From: Companilactobacillus keshanensis
GTDB taxonomy: Bacteria; Bacillota; Bacilli; Lactobacillales; Lactobacillaceae
Direction: 5' to 3'
Length of the DNA: 64,000 nucleotides
NCBI RefSeq assembly: GCF_003946205.1
Contig: NZ_RHOS01000006.1
Location: 1 to 64,000 of the forward strand
Made by a program: the position numbers and the translations under genes. How positions within the stretch are numbered: the first letter of the stretch is position 1; every line of letters begins with the position of its first letter. Positions 1-7,423 of the stretch are shown in pieces. The notes beneath the pieces were generated by a model. The model saw nothing but the letters and a program-made list of their open reading frames with translations, did not search any database and was not told the DNA's origin.

Positions 1-2
1 TC

Positions 3-36
3 AAAAAACGCCTAATCACATTTAAGTGATTAGACG
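3..36 (-). terminator. Rho-independent terminator after the DUF1461 gene
   Basis: An 11-bp stem (positions 9-19 pairing with 26-36, one mismatch) is followed on the minus strand by a run of six T residues. It sits about 70 bases past the stop of the minus-strand membrane-protein gene, so it probably ends the operon that starts near 4.3 kb. Confidence 0.8.
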
Positions 37-104
37 TAAAATTTCATAATCAACTCCAATTACTGGGGTTCATTGCAGATTAAGTAAACTGCAAAGTCCT
101 TTTT

Positions 105-704
105 TTATTTCTTCGATTTATATTTCCAAAAATTTAGTCCTTCAAATAAAATAAAGAACAAAACAAAACACTGCGTGAAAAACTCTTCTGGCAAAATATT
201 AATGACTGGGTCCTTATTCGGATCAAACAGCCAGTCACTATTCCTGAATAGGACTTCGTGAAAGACAACAAAGAATCCATCAAAATTGACTGCCATTAAT
301 ATTGCTAGAATTATTCCACCAATAGCAATATATTTAAAAACTTGATTAAAGTACGCCCGCTTTTGGCGTTGGAACCAAAGATAGATTCCTGAAACAATCA
401 AAACGCAAAAGTTTAACATAAAGAGATTCTTAGTATCTGCGAAGTGAGTTCGCCCGGCTACTGACGATTGAAAATCACTTAAATGAAACTTACCGCTGAA
501 AGGATTGATCAAATAATTCATCATTTGACTATAATTGTGCATGATTTTACCAAAGCTTAGATTTACTGCCTGTTCCAAATAGTAATGTTTGATGGCAAAC
601 ATAAACAACGGATAGCTGGCAAAAATTGTCACTGTTATTGCAAATGTGAATATGAAAAAAGCTAATACAATTGTGTAAATTGTATCCTTTTGGCCATTAG
701 ACAT
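105..704 (-). CDS. TIGR01906 / DUF1461 family integral membrane protein
   Basis: A 199-residue protein with hydrophobic segments near residues 11-35, 95-112, 122-142 and 175-192. It resembles the TIGR01906 (DUF1461) membrane proteins of Firmicutes through the conserved loop with FHEVLF, the NSDW motif and a downstream ILPEEFF stretch around residues 148-178. The function of the family is not known. The gene overlaps the end of the HAD phosphatase gene by 8 bases, so the two are probably translationally coupled, an arrangement seen in many lactobacilli. It is the last gene of the minus-strand cluster and is followed by a terminator. Confidence 0.85.
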   Translation of the reverse strand: MSNGQKDTIYTIVLAFFIFTFAITVTIFASYPLFMFAIKHYYLEQAVNLSFGKIMHNYSQMMNYLINPFSGKFHLSDFQSSVAGRTHFADTKNLFMLNFCVLIVSGIYLWFQRQKRAYFNQVFKYIAIGGIILAILMAVNFDGFFVVFHEVLFRNSDWLFDPNKDPVINILPEEFFTQCFVLFFILFEGLNFWKYKSKK

Positions 705-1476
705 CCCATTGATCCAGACTTTCTACTTGATGAGTTGGTTTCTTGATCTCTTTATCAATATCAGCATGTGTGCTAACTCCTGTATAGACTAAGAGTGTGT
801 CGATATCAGCATTTAATCCACATTTTATGTCAGTATTATAGTTGTCTCCGACTATTACAGCTGTTTTAGGATCAAATCCTTTTTCTGCAACTGCGAAGTC
901 AACAATGTCCCGTTCCGGCTTACCGATATACTTAGCTTTTTGTTGTGTCGATGTCTCAACTAGAGAAATAACTGAACCTGCACCAGGAACTAAGCCACGC
1001 TCATTAGGTAAATTAGTATCTGCATTGGTTCCAATAAAGAAAGCTCCACGTTTGACTGCCAAGGTCGCCATTTCAAATTTATGATATGTAACGTCATAAT
1101 CCAAACCAACGATAACGACATCTGGAGTGACTTCGTTCAACTTGATACCAGTACCAAAGACAGCACTTTTAAGACCATACTCACCAATAACATATGCTGA
1201 ATGATTAGATAAATCATCGTCAAACATGTTTTTAACATAGTCGGCTGTAGCTAAAGAAGGTGTCACAATATGTTTAGCATTGGCTGTTATCTGGTGATTA
1301 TTCATCAAATTGTCGGCCACTTGTTGTGGAGTCTTCGTCGTATTATTAGTTAAAAAGTAATAGTCTAAATGCTTTTCGTTTAGACGATCAATGAAGATCT
1401 TAGCTTCAGGAATCTTATCCTTGCCACGATACATCGTACCGTCTAAATCAATTAGATATGTTTGATAATCCATCAT
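697..1476 (-). CDS. TIGR01457 family HAD-type phosphatase (NagD/YutF-like)
   Basis: A HAD-superfamily phosphatase of the NagD-like subclass IIA, 259 residues. Motif I (DLDGTMYRG, Asp10 and Asp12) carries the nucleophile and acid/base Asp, LTNNTTKT near residues 42-49 is motif II, the Lys of IGKPE is motif III, and VGDNYNTDI near residue 210 is motif IV. The cap domain lies between motifs II and III. Such proteins dephosphorylate small sugar or nucleotide phosphates; the true substrate cannot be told from sequence. The start overlaps the yutD stop (ATGA), and two adjacent ATG codons could serve as start. Confidence 0.9.
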   Translation of the reverse strand: MMDYQTYLIDLDGTMYRGKDKIPEAKIFIDRLNEKHLDYYFLTNNTTKTPQQVADNLMNNHQITANAKHIVTPSLATADYVKNMFDDDLSNHSAYVIGEYGLKSAVFGTGIKLNEVTPDVVIVGLDYDVTYHKFEMATLAVKRGAFFIGTNADTNLPNERGLVPGAGSVISLVETSTQQKAKYIGKPERDIVDFAVAEKGFDPKTAVIVGDNYNTDIKCGLNADIDTLLVYTGVSTHADIDKEIKKPTHQVESLDQWDV

Positions 1477-2003
1477 TTACTATTCTCACCTATTTTTCTG
1501 ATTTTAAATTTACTTGTAGAAGCCCGTTTACGCTTATTACTGGCATTAGGATGGGGGTTTTTATTAGTATTATTACTATTGTGATTATGATGTGGAGCAG
1601 CATTTGTTGGACGTTTCTTCCTAGGCCTACGGCTAGGTTTCTTACTATTATGCTTCTTAAATGGAGATTTATTCTCCTTCTCCAAAACAAAATATGAACA
1701 TCCAAAATTGCAATACTCTATCAAATAATCTTCTAGATGAGAAATTTTATTGTCGATCCCACTTTCTGGGCGTTGATCATCATAAAATCCTTTAAATCTC
1801 AGTTGATCATATCCCCAGTCACCAACAACATAATCAAATTTATCTAGTACCGTATTGAAACGTTCTTCAATTTTCTCTTCATCAAAACCATTTTCATGAT
1901 TTTCAACTAAACGGTACTTTTTCTTATTGATGGTAATAATCTCATCCGTCAAAATTGTTACTTTTGCCTGCTTAGATGCAGTATTATCATCTATTTCCTG
2001 CAA
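1473..2003 (-). CDS. yutD: YutD family protein with a basic C-terminal tail
   Basis: The first ~110 residues match the YutD family (conserved stretch with DYVVGDWGYDQLRFKGFY near residues 57-75, then EDYLIEYCNFGC). The family is found beside HAD/YutF-type phosphatases in Firmicutes and has no established function. Residues ~112-176 form a Lys/Arg/Asn/Pro/His-rich low-complexity tail that is probably disordered and could bind nucleic acid or an acidic partner (inference). The start is TTG, chosen because the extended ribosome site GAGGTGATCC lies just upstream and no ATG is near. It overlaps the phosphatase gene by 4 bases. Confidence 0.85.
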   Translation of the reverse strand: MQEIDDNTASKQAKVTILTDEIITINKKKYRLVENHENGFDEEKIEERFNTVLDKFDYVVGDWGYDQLRFKGFYDDQRPESGIDNKISHLEDYLIEYCNFGCSYFVLEKENKSPFKKHNSKKPSRRPRKKRPTNAAPHHNHNSNNTNKNPHPNASNKRKRASTSKFKIRKIGENSK

Positions 2004-2014
2004 AGGATCACCTC

Positions 2015-3391
2015 TTAAATCGGATATTTTTTACTTAAGTATTCTCCAAATACACTTCTTAAAAATTTAGGATACAAAATATCATTATTACCGGTTATTT
2101 CTATAGAAGGAAAATACGGTACAAATAAATAATGATCCAATAATGCTAAAGTATACTCTTTCTTCTTATGTAATGCTTCTCCATTAATGTAGACATTTTT
2201 CTTATCATCGATACTAATTCCACGATAAACTAGTTCACCAAAGGTCTTTCCTCGAAATCCCATTCCTTTTTGTGGATGGTTGCGGAGAAAGGCTCGATTC
2301 TTTTCCATTTCCATAACCAAACGCCAGACATTTTCTCCACTCATTTTAGTTCTCATGACATGGATCGCATGTGGCAACATTTTGTGCAAATCATTTTTAG
2401 TGACTATACCTTTATGTAAACTCTGCAAAAATAGTCCAGAACTAAGAATTGCAACATCAGCATTGACATATTCTTTGATGGCAGTTAGTCCCTCTTCAAT
2501 TACCGGATCAGGCTTAGTAATATCTCGACTCATGGTCCGAGGTATTTTTGCTACTTTTTCTTCATCTAATAATGTTTCACCTTGATGGAGTTTTTGCGCG
2601 ATCCAATTATTATCTTCAGGTAACTCTGTTAATGAGCTAGTTCTTGTAGTCACAGCGTTTTTTTGAATTATCGCCTTATCATCATTTAAAGTTAAATTGA
2701 TTTCACCGATATTTTGTCCATATTTACCAGCCGCTGCTAGTAAAACCCCATTATCCATTTCACCTTTTTCGAACAAATGATGAGTATGTGATCCAATAAC
2801 GACATCTATCTGTGGATATTTTCCGGCTATTCGACGATCCATAGAAACTCCTAAATGCGACAATAAAATTATGACATCACATTTTTGATCATTTAACTCT
2901 TGGATCAACTTAGGCAGAGTCTCTTGAATCAAATGAATATCCCAATTCAATAATGGATATGTCAAAATATAGGGTGCGGTTAAGCCTATCACACCAATTT
3001 TAGTATGTTTTTTAGTTTCTATTATCTTGTATGGTTTAGCAAAATTGGCTAGTTCTCCGGTACCCTTTTCAAAAAGATTACCCAAAATAACTGGAAAATT
3101 GGCTTTGTCATATAGATGACTCAATTCAGAATGACTATTCCCCAGTCCTTCATTATTCCCGATCGTAGCACCATCGTAATTCAAACTGTTCAGCCACTCA
3201 ATATTAGCCTGTCCATTGGTTGCGTCTGTTAGTGGATGTGCTCGATCCATCGCATCTCCAATATCGAATAAATAGAACTCGTCGGCCGAATTGTTATTTC
3301 TTTTATCTTCAATGAAATGTTTAACTTTAGGAAAATTTTCAAAATGAGAATGTAGATCGTTAGTATGGATAATCTTAATTGTCTCCATCAT
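2015..3391 (-). CDS. Bifunctional metallophosphatase/5'-nucleotidase family protein (YunD-like)
   Basis: A 458-residue member of the 5'-nucleotidase/UshA-like group. The N-terminal calcineurin-like domain has the metal-binding motifs HTNDLHSH (residues ~9-16), DIGDAMD, TIGNNEG (Asn-His-type site here NNE), LLSHLG and VIGSHTHH. The C-terminal ~170 residues form the nucleotide-binding 5_nucleotid_C domain. There is no signal peptide, so it is likely cytoplasmic like Bacillus YunD rather than exported. It lies 11 bases upstream of yutD. The substrate is likely a nucleotide or a small phosphodiester, but this is not determined. Two tandem ATGs occur at the start. Confidence 0.88.
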   Translation of the reverse strand: MMETIKIIHTNDLHSHFENFPKVKHFIEDKRNNNSADEFYLFDIGDAMDRAHPLTDATNGQANIEWLNSLNYDGATIGNNEGLGNSHSELSHLYDKANFPVILGNLFEKGTGELANFAKPYKIIETKKHTKIGVIGLTAPYILTYPLLNWDIHLIQETLPKLIQELNDQKCDVIILLSHLGVSMDRRIAGKYPQIDVVIGSHTHHLFEKGEMDNGVLLAAAGKYGQNIGEINLTLNDDKAIIQKNAVTTRTSSLTELPEDNNWIAQKLHQGETLLDEEKVAKIPRTMSRDITKPDPVIEEGLTAIKEYVNADVAILSSGLFLQSLHKGIVTKNDLHKMLPHAIHVMRTKMSGENVWRLVMEMEKNRAFLRNHPQKGMGFRGKTFGELVYRGISIDDKKNVYINGEALHKKKEYTLALLDHYLFVPYFPSIEITGNNDILYPKFLRSVFGEYLSKKYPI

Positions 3392-3395
3392 ATTC

Positions 3396-4007
3396 CTACT
3401 TTCTTTGTAATCTTGCTAAATCCTGTTTCTTTTTTTCATACATTTCAATTATCTCTTCACCACGTAAAGGTGATCCCCATGGCAAATCTTCTGATAGATA
3501 ATCACGTTCCGGAGCATCAACACCAACGTTTATATTCTCGGCCGTTGGCATACTATAATGATGAATATGACCGTGAAGATTAATGATTTGGTCGACTTTC
3601 CCCAAAAACATTGGATAGTGAGTACAGTAAAATTGGTTATGGTCAAATTTTAATAGTGCACCAACATCTTCAAATTTAAACTTAGGAAGTCCGTCATCCA
3701 TAATCTGATTATGTTTATCTAAATATTTGAACAGTGAGCGATAATCATGATTTCCCTTGATCAGTACCATATGTCCTTTTAACTGTTTCAAGATGTCAAA
3801 TGTCTCTTCATCAGTTGGATAGTCCTGTGGCCTCATTGAGATATCACCCAAGTGATAAACTGTATCAGTTTCATGTACTCGTTGATTCCAAGCATCGATC
3901 ATTGCTTGATTCATCATTTCCACATTGTCAAAGTGTCTTGGTGCAAAATCATTTGGTTCTAATAATTGATAATGATAAAAATGAGTATCTGATATAAAAT
4001 AATTCAT
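3396..4007 (-). CDS. Metallophosphoesterase family protein
   Basis: A calcineurin-like phosphoesterase of about 203 residues. Metal ligands are visible in order: ISDTHFYH at the N terminus, HLGDIS near residue 54, LIKGNHD near residue 87, THYPM near residue 130 and HLHGHIHH-type NLHGHIHHY near residue 143. The family hydrolyses phosphodiesters or phosphomonoesters; the substrate is unknown. The reading frame extends four codons upstream to a GTG at 4019 that overlaps the stop of the preceding gene (GTGA), so coupled initiation there is also possible; I prefer the ATG at 4007 because the family begins at MNYFISDTH. Confidence 0.85.
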   Translation of the reverse strand: MNYFISDTHFYHYQLLEPNDFAPRHFDNVEMMNQAMIDAWNQRVHETDTVYHLGDISMRPQDYPTDEETFDILKQLKGHMVLIKGNHDYRSLFKYLDKHNQIMDDGLPKFKFEDVGALLKFDHNQFYCTHYPMFLGKVDQIINLHGHIHHYSMPTAENINVGVDAPERDYLSEDLPWGSPLRGEEIIEMYEKKKQDLARLQRK

Positions 4008-4015
4008 TGTTATAC

Positions 4016-4342
4016 TCACTCTTCCTTTAAAATAATTTTATTTGCCTTTAGAATGTCATTAAACGCATCACGTACTTTACCTTCTGGCTTGTCATACTCG
4101 ACCCATTCTTTAAGGTTCATCGGAGGTACGGTATAGTTATCATTTACGTAGTCTTCGTATATTGCTACCGCCGAAGAGTGGGGAATGTTTAATTTTAATA
4201 TTCTAACTTCTTTGATCATTCCTAACTCGGCGGCCTTCTCTGCTCTACCATTCATCAAAATGTTGGCTAACTCGTAATACTTAGTTCCATCGTTTCTGGT
4301 TATCTGCTCAATTATATCAAGCGTTTGCTTTTCATTATTCAT
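4016..4342 (-). CDS. Small protein of unknown function
   Basis: A 108-residue soluble, acidic protein I do not recognise. It starts with an amphipathic N-terminal helix region (TLDIIEQITRNDGTKYYELANILM), followed by a mixed alpha/beta stretch ending in KANKIILKEE. It has no signal peptide or membrane segment. It is the first gene of the minus-strand cluster and overlaps the phosphoesterase gene by 4 bases if that gene uses its GTG start, which argues that it is a real coding gene. It is divergent from the glycerophosphodiesterase gene across a 71-base gap. Confidence 0.7.
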   Translation of the reverse strand: MNNEKQTLDIIEQITRNDGTKYYELANILMNGRAEKAAELGMIKEVRILKLNIPHSSAVAIYEDYVNDNYTVPPMNLKEWVEYDKPEGKVRDAFNDILKANKIILKEE

Positions 4343-4413
4343 TTATCTTTAATACCTCACAAATTATTACTACATATTTAGTATATAATATCTAAAAAGC
4401 TAGGGAGTTAATT

Positions 4414-5835
4414 ATGGTCTCAAAAAAAATAATCCTTTTTATGTCACTTTCGGTTTTCTTTTTAATGAGTGGCTTTGATGTCATTGGACATCGGGGTGAT
4501 CCAATCAAAGCACCTGAAGAGACTTTTGAAAGTTTCAACACGGCCTTTTCTGAAGGAGCCGATTATGTAGAACTGGACTTACATGTATCTAAAGATAACG
4601 TTCTAGTTGTTTCTCATGATCGAAACTTGGAACGTATCACAGGTACATCAATGGTCGTATCTCAGCAAAACTTTTCAACTCTAAGTCAATTGAATCAGGA
4701 AAATGGTGAGCCTGTCCACAGTCTTGACCAAGTCTTTGCACATTATAAAGACAATCCTAAGGCTAAGTTCTTGATCGAAACTAAAAAAACTAAAAAAGGT
4801 AATCCTCAAAATATGGAGGAACTTTTAAAAGCTTCAATTGACAAGTACGGTATGCAGCATCGGGTAATGTTTCATTCATTTTCAACTAAGAGCTTGCAAA
4901 ATGAAGCCGAGCTAATGCCTGACATCCCTAGGATATTCATTGCTGGGACAACTAAAAGAGTTAATTTTGATGTCTTACAATATGTAACTGGTGTCAATCT
5001 GTCCTCAAATATCGTTACACCTGACATTATCAACGCTTTACACGCAATGAACAAGTCCGTTTATGTTTGGGACGAAATGAACGAGTCTCCTAGTAAATGG
5101 AATACTTTAGTCAATATGCCGATTGATGGAGTCGTTACTAATTATCCTGCTACTGGTAATGAATATCGGGAATTAAAGAATCAATCTCAAAGTGAGGTCC
5201 TCGATCAAAACGTCTTTTACTTGGGAACAAAGGATGAACCTATCTATGAGAATCCATATCGTTTAGTCAAAACTAAACATGAAGTACATCCCCTAGATGG
5301 ATTCCACATCACTAAGATCATCAAGTTCCATGGCAATGAGTACGTTCAATTGGGTGAGAATTCATTTGCTAATGCTGAAGGATTCAATTCTGACTCTGCT
5401 CTACGTGAATTGCGCCCTTACTTTGGCGCTAAGGCTATCTTTAGAGGCCAAGAGCAAAATAATTATTTGTATCGTGATCCTCGAAGGAAAAACAGTATCG
5501 TCAATCGTCTAGAGTTTAATCAACCAGAACACATCTTAACTGTTCAAAAGCTTGGTACACAAGTGTGGCTTAAGCTTCCAGACGGCTGGATCAATGCCAA
5601 GGATGTCTTGATCCAATTAAATCCTGACAACTATCTTGGAAACGATAGTAAAGAAAGCTATTATGATCTACCAGTTGGTCAGAGATTTAAGAACCTTGAC
5701 TTATTGGAAAACAATTTATATCTTAGACCAAGTACTGATCAACAACTAAAACGTGCTAAATTAATACGTGACTTCAATAGTTTGAATTTGATTTTTCCAA
5801 TAAAAAACGACAATAACTCGATCAATCAAATTTAA
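4414..5835 (+). CDS. Glycerophosphodiester phosphodiesterase with C-terminal SH3-like surface-binding region
   Basis: An exported GDPD. Residues 1-22 form a signal peptide or membrane anchor, directly followed by the catalytic start GHRGDPIKAPEET (His26/Arg27), the metal ligands in ELDLHVSKDN, the second catalytic His in VVSHDRNL, and ETKKTKKG. The phosphodiesterase domain ends near residue 250. The last ~220 residues hold about three beta-rich SH3-like modules (for example KLPDGWINAKDV) of the type that bind cell-wall polymers. It probably hydrolyses glycerophosphodiesters or lipoteichoic-acid-type polymers outside the cell (inference). A good ribosome site (AGGGAG) and a -10-like TATAAT at 4384-4389 precede it. 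Confidence 0.88.
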   Translation: MVSKKIILFMSLSVFFLMSGFDVIGHRGDPIKAPEETFESFNTAFSEGADYVELDLHVSKDNVLVVSHDRNLERITGTSMVVSQQNFSTLSQLNQENGEPVHSLDQVFAHYKDNPKAKFLIETKKTKKGNPQNMEELLKASIDKYGMQHRVMFHSFSTKSLQNEAELMPDIPRIFIAGTTKRVNFDVLQYVTGVNLSSNIVTPDIINALHAMNKSVYVWDEMNESPSKWNTLVNMPIDGVVTNYPATGNEYRELKNQSQSEVLDQNVFYLGTKDEPIYENPYRLVKTKHEVHPLDGFHITKIIKFHGNEYVQLGENSFANAEGFNSDSALRELRPYFGAKAIFRGQEQNNYLYRDPRRKNSIVNRLEFNQPEHILTVQKLGTQVWLKLPDGWINAKDVLIQLNPDNYLGNDSKESYYDLPVGQRFKNLDLLENNLYLRPSTDQQLKRAKLIRDFNSLNLIFPIKNDNNSINQI

Positions 5836-5905
5836 TAAATTCGCCATCTACTTAATCATTTGGTAGAATTAAAAGAATATTTCCATAGGGAGGCTTTTTA
5901 AAAAC

Positions 5906-7300
5906 ATGGCTATAGATTGGGAAAAAGAAATTGCACATCGTTCTGACGAGATGCTAAATGATTTATCAGAATTGGTAAGTATCAACAGTCAAAGAGATGT
6001 TGAACATAAAACTGAGGAATATCCACTAGGTCCTGGACCCGCAAAAGCACTTAAAACATTTTTAAGCTTTGCTAAAAGAGACGGTTTTGAAACAAAGAAC
6101 GTTGATAACTTAGCTGGACGCATTGAATACGGTGAAGGTGAAACAGTTGGTATCCTTGCCCACGTTGATGTTGTTCCTGAAGGTCCGGGTTGGGAAACAG
6201 ATCCATTTAAACCTGTTATCAAAGATGGAAAACTTTATGCACGTGGTGCTAGTGATGATAAAGGACCTGGGTTGGGTGCTTATTACGCCCTAAAGGTTAT
6301 CAAAGAATTAAACTTACCTGTAAGTAAAAAAGTTCAACTTATCTTGGGTACTGATGAGGAAAATGATTGGACTGGTATCAATCACTACATGAAGTCTGAA
6401 ACAATGCCAGAAATTGGTTTTTCACCAGATGCTCAATTTCCTGCTATCAATGGTGAAAAAGGAATCGTTTCATTTGATGTTCAGTTCCCTAATCCCTCAG
6501 ACGGATTAGTTAAAAAGTTTGAGAGTGGTATCGTAGCAAACATGGTTCCTCAAAATGCCGATGCTGTGGTCGACCTCAACGAAATTAAATCAGATGAACT
6601 AAAAGATCTATTTGAACAATTCTTAACTGGTCATCCTGAAGTTAAGGGTTCAATCGACCTAACTGACGATGAAGCAACAATTCACGTCATTGGTAAAGGT
6701 GCACATGCTATGCAACCCGCTGTTGGTATCAACGCTGCAACTTATCTAGCAACATTCCTTACTAAATTAAACTTGAATGATCGTCAAAGACCTTACTTCG
6801 ATTTTATTGCTAAAGATCTTCACTTAGATTTCGCAGGTAAGGCTTTAGGAATTGCTAATACTCACGAAGTTATGGGCGAATTAACACTTTCTCCTAATAT
6901 TTTCAAATTTGATGATAATAATGCTTCTATCTTATTAAATATTCGTTATCCAAAGGGTGATGATGGTCAAAGTCTAACTGATAAGATCAATCAAAACTTA
7001 CCTAAACGCGTTACCGCAACTATTAAGGGTCACAATCAGTTGCCTCACTTCGTTCCAGCTGATGATCCATTGGTTCAAACACTACTTGGTGCTTACAAAG
7101 ATCACACTGGTGATGACAGTCCTGCCTATACAGTTGGTGGTGGTACATACGGACGTATCCTTAAAAAGGGTGTCGCTTTTGGTGCCATGTTCCCTAATGA
7201 TGAGAACGTTATGCATCAACCAAACGAATACATCGACCTAGCTAAACTTCAAAAGGCTACTGCAATTTTTGCCGATGCTATCTACCGTTTAATTAAATAA
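5906..7300 (+). CDS. pepV: Dipeptidase PepV (M20 family)
   Basis: A 464-residue cytoplasmic zinc dipeptidase releasing N-terminal residues from dipeptides, part of the proteolytic system of lactic acid bacteria. Zinc and catalytic sites are visible: AHVDVVPEG (His and Asp, ~residue 87), ARGASDDKGP (bridging Asp), GTDEEN (catalytic Glu and ligand), the lid-domain GKGAHAMQP, and the final HQPNEY. Its length fits PepV. A strong ribosome site (GGGAGG) lies upstream, and the gene ends just before a terminator, so it is probably transcribed alone. Confidence 0.95.
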   Translation: MAIDWEKEIAHRSDEMLNDLSELVSINSQRDVEHKTEEYPLGPGPAKALKTFLSFAKRDGFETKNVDNLAGRIEYGEGETVGILAHVDVVPEGPGWETDPFKPVIKDGKLYARGASDDKGPGLGAYYALKVIKELNLPVSKKVQLILGTDEENDWTGINHYMKSETMPEIGFSPDAQFPAINGEKGIVSFDVQFPNPSDGLVKKFESGIVANMVPQNADAVVDLNEIKSDELKDLFEQFLTGHPEVKGSIDLTDDEATIHVIGKGAHAMQPAVGINAATYLATFLTKLNLNDRQRPYFDFIAKDLHLDFAGKALGIANTHEVMGELTLSPNIFKFDDNNASILLNIRYPKGDDGQSLTDKINQNLPKRVTATIKGHNQLPHFVPADDPLVQTLLGAYKDHTGDDSPAYTVGGGTYGRILKKGVAFGAMFPNDENVMHQPNEYIDLAKLQKATAIFADAIYRLIK

Positions 7301-7311
7301 TTTTTATCCTT

Positions 7312-7351
7312 AAAAGTTCTATGGAGAGCCTTTTGCCATAGAACTTTTTTT
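7312..7351 (+). terminator. Rho-independent terminator after pepV
   Basis: A 10-bp stem (AGTTCTATGG pairing with CCATAGAACT), an 11-base loop and a run of seven T residues, 15 bases after the pepV stop. Confidence 0.9.
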
Positions 7352-7355
7352 GTTT

Positions 7356-7386
7356 TTGTACTTATGAAAGATTTTTATTATATAAT
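7356..7386 (+). promoter_or_regulatory. Probable sigma-A promoter for the PBP1A gene
   Basis: A perfect -10 hexamer TATAAT at 7381-7386 with TTGTAC at 7356-7361 as the -35. The spacing is 19 bases; an alternative TTATAT -10 three bases upstream gives 16. It lies between the pepV terminator and the GTG start at 7424. Confidence 0.5.
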
Positions 7387-7423
7387 TAAGCATATGTAAC
7401 TTTTTAAAGGGGCTTATTTAAAA

